Part shown: positions 6,972 to 11,350 of the stretch, one piece after another
Position numbering within the stretch: the stretch's first letter is position 1
How the letters are laid out: every line of letters begins with the position of its first letter
Assembly (NCBI GenBank): GCA_035696925.1
Contig: DASSDW010000232.1
Coordinates: 1 to 13,555 of the forward strand
Origin: JAJNBA01 sp035696925
GTDB lineage: Bacteria; Actinomycetota; UBA4738; HRBIN12
Direction of reading: 5' to 3'
DNA length: 13,555 nucleotides
The notes under the pieces: generated by a model
What the model was told of the DNA's origin: nothing
Database searches by the model: none
What the model saw: only the letters and a program-made list of their open reading frames with translations
Made by a program: the position numbers and the translations under genes

Positions 6972-7996
6972 GACTCCCGGTGCCCCCCGAACTCGAGACG
7001 CATCGCGGACAGGACGCGGTTCGCGAAGCTGTCGCGGTCACGCGACGAGAACCGGGAGAAGAGTGCGGCGGTCAACACGTCGGCGGGCACACCCTCCTCG
7101 ATCGCGGCGATCGCAGCCCACCGCCCCTCGCCCGAGTCGGCCACCTGTCCCTCGAGGCCGTCGAGTCCGGGATCCGCGTGCAGCGCGGCCGCCGTGAGAT
7201 CGAGGAGCCACGACGACACGACGCTCCCCCGGCGCCAGACCTCGGCCACCTCGGGAACGTCGATCTCGTACCGGTACGCGTCGGGATCTCGCAGGGGGGA
7301 GGTCTCCGCATCGGCGGCGGCGACCGATCCGCCCGCGTTCGCGTTCGCGAGGATGTTCAGCCCCTCGGCATACGCCGCCATCAGGCCGTACTCGATGCCG
7401 TTGTGGACCATCTTCACGAAGTGCCCGGCGCCCACCGGGCCGCAACGGAGGTAGCCCTGCTCGGCAGGCGCGGGATCGCCGTCGCGGCCACGGGTCCGCG
7501 GAGCCGTGTCCGCACCCGGCGCGAGCGATGCGAAGATGGGCTCCAGGTGCTCGAACACGTCCTCGTCCGCTCCGACCATCAGGCAGAAGCCGCGCTGGAC
7601 GCCGAACAGGCCGCCGCTCGTGCCGCAGTCCACGAGATGGATCTCCCGGTCGGCGAGCTCGCGAGCCCGCCGCAGGTCGTCACGATGGTTCGTGTTCCCG
7701 CCGTCGATCACGACGTCCCCGGGCTCGAGGTGCTCGGCCAGCTCCCGCACGACCGCTTCCGTGGGTTCGCCCGCGGGAACCATCACCCAGACGGCTCGTG
7801 GCGGCCGGAGGGCCGCCACGAGCTCGTCGATCGTCGACGCGCCCGCGGCTCCCGCACCGACGATCGGCGTCACCGCCTCCGGACTCACGTCGTAGACCAC
7901 GCACCGGTGTCCGTCGGCCATCAGCCGCCGGACGAGGTTGGAGCCCATCCTGCCGAGGCCCACCATGCCGAGCTCCATCGGTCGATCCGTCGTCAT
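6968..7996 (-). CDS. gnd: 6-phosphogluconate dehydrogenase (decarboxylating), short form
   Basis: A 342-residue protein of the short (GndA/YqeC-like) class, against about 470 residues for the long class. It catalyses oxidative decarboxylation of 6-phosphogluconate to ribulose 5-phosphate. Motifs: the Rossmann loop GLGRMG (13-18), VIDGGNTNHRDD (about 96-107), the substrate signature LVDCGTSGGLFGVQRG (121-136), and GAGHFVKMVHNGIEYG (189-204) with catalytic K195 and N199. The second beta strand ends in VVYDVSPE with Asp (D36), not the Asn-Arg-Thr of NADP-specific long enzymes, so NAD+ is the likelier coenzyme (inference). ATG at 7996 has AAGGGAG at 5-nt spacing; an internal Met at residue 7 is a less likely start. 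It is divergent from zwf across 49 bp. Confidence 0.94.
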   Translation of the reverse strand: MTTDRPMELGMVGLGRMGSNLVRRLMADGHRCVVYDVSPEAVTPIVGAGAAGASTIDELVAALRPPRAVWVMVPAGEPTEAVVRELAEHLEPGDVVIDGGNTNHRDDLRRARELADREIHLVDCGTSGGLFGVQRGFCLMVGADEDVFEHLEPIFASLAPGADTAPRTRGRDGDPAPAEQGYLRCGPVGAGHFVKMVHNGIEYGLMAAYAEGLNILANANAGGSVAAADAETSPLRDPDAYRYEIDVPEVAEVWRRGSVVSSWLLDLTAAALHADPGLDGLEGQVADSGEGRWAAIAAIEEGVPADVLTAALFSRFSSRDRDSFANRVLSAMRLEFGGHRES

Positions 7997-8001
7997 CGGC
8001 G

Positions 8002-8008
8002 CTCCCTT
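8002..8008 (-). promoter_or_regulatory. Shine-Dalgarno sequence of gnd
   Basis: AAGGGAG on the minus strand, 5 nt before the ATG at 7996. It supports this start over the internal methionine codon six codons later. A TACGCT box at 8041-8046 (minus) could be the -10 of a promoter with a leader of about 40 nt; it would overlap the first base of the zwf start codon. That promoter call is tentative. Confidence 0.5.
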
Positions 8009-8045
8009 CGCTCATCCGCCAGATCCGTCCTCATCCCGAGAGCGT

Positions 8046-9431
8046 ATGGACCGAACGGCTGACGCGCTCGTCCTCTTCGGGATCACCGGCGATCTCGCTC
8101 GCAAGATGACGCTGCCCGCGCTGTACCGCCTCGAAGCGAGGGATCTGCTGCCGTGCCCGGTACTCGGCGTCGGCCGGAGGGAAGGCGGGCAGGCGGAGAT
8201 CCACTCCCGCGCGCGCGCGGCGATCGAGGAAGCCGGCGAATCCGTGGACGAGGCGGTCTTCCAGCGACTGGCCGATCGGTTGCGGTACGTGGCCGGCGAC
8301 GTGACCGACCCCGAGCTGTACACGAAGATCGCGCACGCCCTCGGCGGAGCGGAGCGTCCCGTGTTCTACCTCGCGATCCCTCCGTCGTTCTTCGGGCGGA
8401 CGGTCGAGGCGCTCGGCGCCGCCGGCCTCACGACGAACGCGCGCGTCGTGATCGAGAAGCCCTTCGGCGAGGACCTCGCGTCTGCGACCGAGCTGAACCG
8501 CCGCATCCGCCGCGTGCTCGAGGAGGATCAGGTGTACCGCATCGACCATTTCCTGGGGAAGGAGCCGGTCCAGGACATCGTGTACCTGCGGTTCGCGAAC
8601 GAGATCCTCGAGCCGATCTGGAATCGGTACCACGTGTCGACGGTGCAGATCAACATGGCCGAGGACTTCGACGTCGCCGACAGAGGCAGCTTCTACGACC
8701 CCGTCGGAGCGCTCCGCGACGTCGTGCAGAACCACCTGCTGCAGATCCTCGCGTTGGTGACGATGGAGGCTCCCGCCGGGGGGCACGACCCGATCGCGGA
8801 CCGGCGCCTCGACGTGCTCCGCTCGATCCCCGACGCGGATCCATCGGCCTACGTCCGAGGTCAGTACGAGGGATACCGGGAGGTGAAGGGGGTCAGGCGG
8901 GATTCGGAGACCGAGACGTTCGCGGCCCTGCGTCTCGAGATCGACAACTGGCGTTGGGCCGGGGTGCCGTTCCTGATCCGCACGGGGAAGGCGCTGCCGG
9001 TGACCGCCACGGAGGTCGACATCCGGTTCCGGCTCCCACCGGCGATCCTCATGGGCGACCGCGTGGGGGAGGTGAAGCGCCACAACCACATGACACTCCG
9101 GATCGGGCCCGAGCCGGGGGCTTCCCTGGGCATGATGGTGAAGGCACCGGGCGAGGACCGTCCGGAACCGGTGCACCTCGACTTCTCCTTCCACGAGCAG
9201 TTCGGGCGCGCGCCGGCACCGTACGAGCGCCTGCTGCTGGACGCGATCAACGGCGACGGCACGCTCTTCCCTCGACAGGAGGTGATCGAGGAGACGTGGC
9301 GGATCCTGCAGCCGCTGCTCGATGCACCGCCGCCCGCCGAGCGCTACGCGAAGGGGTCGTGGGGCCCGGCGAGCGCGGACCGCCTCGCCCAGAATCACGG
9401 CGGGTGGAGGGTCCCGGAGGGAACGCACTGA
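8046..9431 (+). CDS. zwf: Glucose-6-phosphate dehydrogenase
   Basis: A 461-residue enzyme that opens the oxidative pentose phosphate pathway by oxidising glucose 6-phosphate to the 6-phosphogluconolactone used by pgl. Motifs in order: dinucleotide loop FGITGDLARKM (11-21), GVGRR (41-45) where the paired Arg favours NADP+, VIEKPFGED (135-143), the active-site peptide RIDHFLGKE (165-173) and the catalytic histidine in RDVVQNHLLQ (H230), followed by the RTGKALP strand. I start it at 8046 because MDRTADALVLFGITGDL matches the normal N-terminus; the frame extends upstream to 7938 but would overlap gnd and has no family similarity. Upstream there is only a weak GAGAG. Its stop codon lies inside a 29-bp tandem repeat. 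Divergence from gnd-pgl suggests shared control of one pathway. Confidence 0.95.
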   Translation: MDRTADALVLFGITGDLARKMTLPALYRLEARDLLPCPVLGVGRREGGQAEIHSRARAAIEEAGESVDEAVFQRLADRLRYVAGDVTDPELYTKIAHALGGAERPVFYLAIPPSFFGRTVEALGAAGLTTNARVVIEKPFGEDLASATELNRRIRRVLEEDQVYRIDHFLGKEPVQDIVYLRFANEILEPIWNRYHVSTVQINMAEDFDVADRGSFYDPVGALRDVVQNHLLQILALVTMEAPAGGHDPIADRRLDVLRSIPDADPSAYVRGQYEGYREVKGVRRDSETETFAALRLEIDNWRWAGVPFLIRTGKALPVTATEVDIRFRLPPAILMGDRVGEVKRHNHMTLRIGPEPGASLGMMVKAPGEDRPEPVHLDFSFHEQFGRAPAPYERLLLDAINGDGTLFPRQEVIEETWRILQPLLDAPPPAERYAKGSWGPASADRLAQNHGGWRVPEGTH

Positions 9432-9474
9432 CGCCGGGGCGCGCTGAGGGAACGCACTGACGCCGGGGCGCGCT
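9417..9474. repeat. Perfect 29-bp tandem duplication across the zwf stop
   Basis: Two identical, directly adjacent 29-bp units occupy 9417-9445 and 9446-9474. Each begins GAGGGAACGCACTGACG and ends GGGGCGCGCT. The first unit contains the last four zwf codons and the TGA (9429-9431); the second is a noncoding copy. The units contain no obvious long hairpin. The duplication separates zwf from the regulator cassette. Confidence 0.95.
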
Positions 9475-9495
9475 GACACCTCCGATGCGACGTGG

Positions 9496-9501
9496 CACGA
9501 T
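9496..9501 (+). promoter_or_regulatory. Weak leaderless -10 candidate (CACGAT) for the AraC-type gene
   Basis: CACGAT keeps the A at position 2 and T at position 6 of a -10 box and lies 7 nt before the GTG at 9509, the same spacing as the stronger leaderless promoters in this window. It favours 9509 over the upstream ATG at 9485. Confidence 0.35.
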
Positions 9502-9508
9502 TCCGCAC

Positions 9509-9958
9509 GTGACCAGCAAGCCCGTCGCGGCGCAGCACCTGCGCGACCTCGCGCTGCTGCGTCGGGTGCGCGACCGGATCGATAGGGAATACGCGCAGCC
9601 GCTGGACGTCGAAGCGCTCGCGCGGGGGGCGTGTATGTCGGCCGGGCACTTCAGCCGCCGGTTCCGGCTCGCCTTCGGCGAGTCGCCGTACAGCTACCTG
9701 ATGACACGGCGCATCGAGCGCGCCATGGCACTGCTTCGTCGTGGCGATCTGAACGTCACGGACGTGTGCTTCGAGGTCGGGTGCTCGTCGTTGGGGACCT
9801 TCAGCACTCGCTTCACCGAACTCGTCGGTATGCCGCCCAGCACCTACCGGCAGCGTGCGGCGGGCGCGATGGTGGGGGTGCCGCCGTGCGTGGCGAAACA
9901 GGTGACGAGACCGATCAGGAATCGAGAAGCGCAGGTCTCGCAGCCGCACGTAGCATGA
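9509..9958 (+). CDS. AraC/MarA-type transcription regulator (DNA-binding domain only)
   Basis: From the GTG at 9509 the product is 149 residues: almost only the double helix-turn-helix domain of the AraC family, with no sensor domain, like MarA, SoxS or Rob-type monomeric activators. The first HTH is at about 33-55 (LDVEALARGACMSAGHFSRRF) and the second at about 83-105, with the family signature ending in GCSSLGTFSTRFTELVGMPPSTYR. An in-frame ATG at 9485 would add eight residues, but a CACGAT box 7 nt before the GTG and the match of MTSKPVAAQHLRDL to remembered relatives favour 9509. The last codons (RPIRNREA, 134-141) overlap a 17-bp DNA box that recurs before the second VOC gene, so the gene probably carries the operator of the adjacent VOC gene inside its own 3' end. 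Activator role is inferred. Confidence 0.88.
   Translation: MTSKPVAAQHLRDLALLRRVRDRIDREYAQPLDVEALARGACMSAGHFSRRFRLAFGESPYSYLMTRRIERAMALLRRGDLNVTDVCFEVGCSSLGTFSTRFTELVGMPPSTYRQRAAGAMVGVPPCVAKQVTRPIRNREAQVSQPHVA
9915..9931 (+). promoter_or_regulatory. Candidate AraC-type operator, copy 1 (inside the regulator gene)
   Basis: TCAGGAATCGAGAAGCG, lying 19 nt before the TAGCAT -10 box of the first VOC gene, roughly -48 to -32 relative to the predicted start. That is where a MarA/SoxS-type activator box overlapping the -35 position is expected. It is asymmetric, as monomeric AraC-family sites are. An identical copy sits at the same distance before the second VOC gene in noncoding DNA. Assignment to the neighbouring regulator is inference. 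Confidence 0.55.
9951..9956 (+). promoter_or_regulatory. Leaderless -10 box (TAGCAT) for the first VOC gene
   Basis: TAGCAT lies 6 nt before the ATG at 9963 and overlaps the last two sense codons (GTA GCA) and stop of the regulator gene. Transcription would start on the A of the ATG. Confidence 0.6.
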
Positions 9959-9962
9959 CCGC

Positions 9963-10373
9963 ATGGACATCACCATCCACTCGAGCTTCCTCCCACAGGA
10001 CGACCCGGACGCCGCGATGAGGTTCTACCGGGACGTCCTCGGCTTCGAGATCCGAGGCGACGTCGAATACGGCGGGATGCACTGGATCACGGTCGGCCCT
10101 CCCGGCCAGCCGGGCACGGCCATCGTCCTCCATCCCCCGGCCGTGACGCCCGGGATCACCGACGACGAGCGCCGAACGATCGTCGAGATGATGGCCAAGG
10201 GCACGTACGCCGGCATCAACCTGGCCACCGAGGATCTCGACGGCACCTTCGAGCTGCTGCAGGCCAGCGACGCCGATATCGTCCAAGAGCCGATCGACCA
10301 GCCGTACGGGGTGCGCGACTGCGCCGTCCGCGATCCCGCCGGCAACCTGCTCCGCATCCAAGAGCTGCGCTGA
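9963..10373 (+). CDS. VOC (glyoxalase/bleomycin-resistance fold) protein
   Basis: A 136-residue single-chain vicinal-oxygen-chelate protein with two beta-alpha-beta-beta-beta repeats. The first repeat shows DPDAAMRFYRDVLGFEI (14-30), the usual helix-strand signature; the second shows LATEDLDGTFELLQ and the C-terminal RDPAGNLLRIQEL. H6 and E134 sit where VOC metal ligands usually are. The fold covers glyoxalases, dioxygenases, fosfomycin and bleomycin resistance proteins; the substrate cannot be told from the sequence. The ATG at 9963 is 4 nt after the regulator stop, has no Shine-Dalgarno sequence, and is preceded by a -10 box at 6 nt, so it is probably leaderless and activated by the adjacent AraC-type protein. 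This regulator-VOC pair is, as I recall, widespread in actinobacteria. Confidence 0.88.
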   Translation: MDITIHSSFLPQDDPDAAMRFYRDVLGFEIRGDVEYGGMHWITVGPPGQPGTAIVLHPPAVTPGITDDERRTIVEMMAKGTYAGINLATEDLDGTFELLQASDADIVQEPIDQPYGVRDCAVRDPAGNLLRIQELR

Positions 10374-10393
10374 GTCACCCTTCCGACAAACGG

Positions 10394-10410
10394 TCAGGAA
10401 TCGAGAAGCG
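10394..10410 (+). promoter_or_regulatory. Candidate AraC-type operator, copy 2
   Basis: Identical 17-bp box TCAGGAATCGAGAAGCG, 19 nt before the TACCCT -10 box of the second VOC gene. It lies between genes, so its conservation cannot be due to protein coding. Confidence 0.55.
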
Positions 10411-10429
10411 TCGGTCACCGAGCCGCAGC

Positions 10430-10435
10430 TACCCT
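10430..10435 (+). promoter_or_regulatory. Leaderless -10 box (TACCCT) for the second VOC gene
   Basis: TACCCT lies 7 nt before the ATG at 10443, mirroring the arrangement before the first VOC gene. Confidence 0.6.
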
Positions 10436-10461
10436 GACCGTCATGGACATCACCATGACGA

Positions 10462-10470
10462 GAGGAGAGG
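10462..10470 (+). promoter_or_regulatory. Shine-Dalgarno sequence of the second VOC gene
   Basis: GAGGAGAGG ends 2 nt before the ATG at 10473, with its AGGAG core (10463-10467) at 5-nt spacing. It supports 10473 as the original start, downstream of the leaderless in-frame ATG at 10443. Confidence 0.6.
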
Positions 10471-10472
10471 AC

Positions 10473-10829
10473 ATGACCGGCTCATCCACCCAGGGCGCGA
10501 AGACCCTGCTGCATCCCGTCTCCGATGTGGAGAAGGCGAAGACCGTCTACACGGCCCTGCTCGGCGTCGCACCGCAGGTGGCCGACGCCTACTACATCGG
10601 TTTCGAAGCCGAGGGCCAGCACATCGGGCTGGTGCCGGGCGGAGGCCCGCAGGGGATGACCTCACCGGTGGCCTACTGGCACGTGTCGGACATCGAGGCG
10701 AAGCTGGCCGAGGTGACCGCCGCGGGCGCCACGCTGAAGGAGCCCGCTCGCGACGTCGGTGGCGGCCGACTCGTAGCGACCATCACCGACCCCGATGGCA
10801 ACGTGCTCGGGCTCATCCAAGATCAGTGA
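10473..10829 (+). CDS. Second VOC (glyoxalase-like) protein
   Basis: From the ATG at 10473 this is 118 residues, a short VOC protein with the usual repeats: KTLLHPVSDVEKAKTVYTALLG (10-31) and WHVSDIEAKLAEVTAAGATL (69-88), ending ITDPDGNVLGLIQDQ. H14 takes the common first-ligand position. An in-frame ATG at 10443 would add MDITMTRGED; its first 14 nt are copied from the start of the first VOC gene. The ATG at 10473 has its own AGGAG, so both starts may be used: leaderless at 10443 and ribosome-site driven at 10473. The protein is only distantly similar to the first VOC product, so the pair is not a recent gene duplication even though their promoters are duplicated. Substrate unknown. Confidence 0.88.
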   Translation: MTGSSTQGAKTLLHPVSDVEKAKTVYTALLGVAPQVADAYYIGFEAEGQHIGLVPGGGPQGMTSPVAYWHVSDIEAKLAEVTAAGATLKEPARDVGGGRLVATITDPDGNVLGLIQDQ

Positions 10830-10841
10830 GTGAACCTGCAC

Positions 10842-10848
10842 AGGAGGG
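10842..10848 (+). promoter_or_regulatory. Strong Shine-Dalgarno sequence of the DUF1801 gene
   Basis: AGGAGGG, 4 nt before the ATG at 10853. It fixes this start over the earlier in-frame GTG at 10826, which overlaps the preceding stop codon. Confidence 0.75.
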
Positions 10849-10852
10849 AACG

Positions 10853-11350
10853 ATGAGCGCGAAGAAGACCACGCGGAAGCCCGCGAAGAGCACCAGTGCG
10901 AAGGGCAAGACGGACACCGGATGGTCGCCCGAGGAACGAGCCGCAGCCAAAGCGTACGCAAAAGAGCGGAAGGAGGAGGCGCGCGGCGCGAATGACGAGA
11001 AGGCCGCGCTCGCGGCGATCGCCGCTATGCCGCCGAAGGATCGCGCGATTGGCAAGCGCATCCATGCGATCGTGAAAGCCAGCGCGCCGGACCTCTCGCC
11101 CAAGACCTGGTACGGGATGCCCGCGTACGCCAACGGGGATGGCAAGGTCGTCTGCTTCTTCACCCCTGCGGCGAAGTTCAAGGAGCGGTACGCCACGTTC
11201 GGGTTCAACCCCTCGGCGAGTCTGGACAACGGCAACATGTGGCCGACGTCCTGGGCGCTGACGAAGCTCACTCCCGCCGAGGAGAAGAAGATCGCCGGGC
11301 TCGTGAAGAAGGCGGCGCGCCCGGGCGGATCGTCGCTCAGTAGAGGATGA
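10853..11350 (+). CDS. DUF1801 (YdhG-like) protein
   Basis: A 165-residue protein with a Lys/Ala/Glu-rich N-terminal helix (about 1-50) that may bind nucleic acid or simply be a flexible tail, followed by a DUF1801 domain (about 52-152) of the YdhG/YjbR/CyaY-like fold. The diagnostic block is PKTWYGMPAYANGDGKVV (83-100) then CFFTPAAKFKERYATFGFN, and LDNGNMWPTSWALTKLT at the C-terminal side. Relatives are sometimes called iron chaperones because of the frataxin-like fold, but function is not established. A strong AGGAGGG at 4-nt spacing sets the ATG at 10853. Its stop overlaps the ATG of the UvrA2-like gene, and it follows the second VOC gene by 23 bp, so it belongs to the same likely transcript. 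Confidence 0.87.
   Translation: MSAKKTTRKPAKSTSAKGKTDTGWSPEERAAAKAYAKERKEEARGANDEKAALAAIAAMPPKDRAIGKRIHAIVKASAPDLSPKTWYGMPAYANGDGKVVCFFTPAAKFKERYATFGFNPSASLDNGNMWPTSWALTKLTPAEEKKIAGLVKKAARPGGSSLSRG

Larger units (their letters stand above)
9912..9976 (+). repeat. Promoter-region direct repeat, copy 1
   Basis: About 65 bp that recurs imperfectly at 10391-10456. Conserved parts are the 17-bp box, an AGCCGCA block, the -10 region with the following TGACC, and the first 14 nt of the VOC coding sequence (ATGGACATCACCAT). Copy 1 overlaps the regulator 3' end and the first VOC start. Confidence 0.85.
10391..10456 (+). repeat. Promoter-region direct repeat, copy 2
   Basis: Second copy of the repeat at 9912-9976, one base longer between the -10 box and the ATG. 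Here the box lies in noncoding DNA, and the copied ATGGACATCACCAT is fused in frame to the second VOC gene. Confidence 0.85.

Noticed and set aside
7938..8045. Upstream in-frame extension of zwf
   Set aside because: It would overlap the 5' end of gnd, adds a Pro/Ser-rich stretch absent from the family, and the normal N-terminus begins at 8046.
8031..9479. Long antisense open frame (482 codons, minus) opposite zwf, and similar ones opposite the nuclease gene (1541-2605) and UvrA2 (11476-12858)
   Set aside because: They mirror strongly coding sense genes, have Arg/Asp/Val-rich composition typical of GC-rich antisense frames, and show no recognisable domain or start signal.
2458..9484. Shared 12-mer CTGACACCTCCG at 2458-2469 and 9473-9484, both just after a stop or gene end
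   Set aside because: A few shared 12-mers are expected by chance in a GC-rich window of this size, and their relation to the neighbouring starts differs.
10443..10829. The two VOC genes as a recent tandem gene duplication
   Set aside because: Only the promoter region and first 14 coding bases match; the remaining proteins differ throughout.
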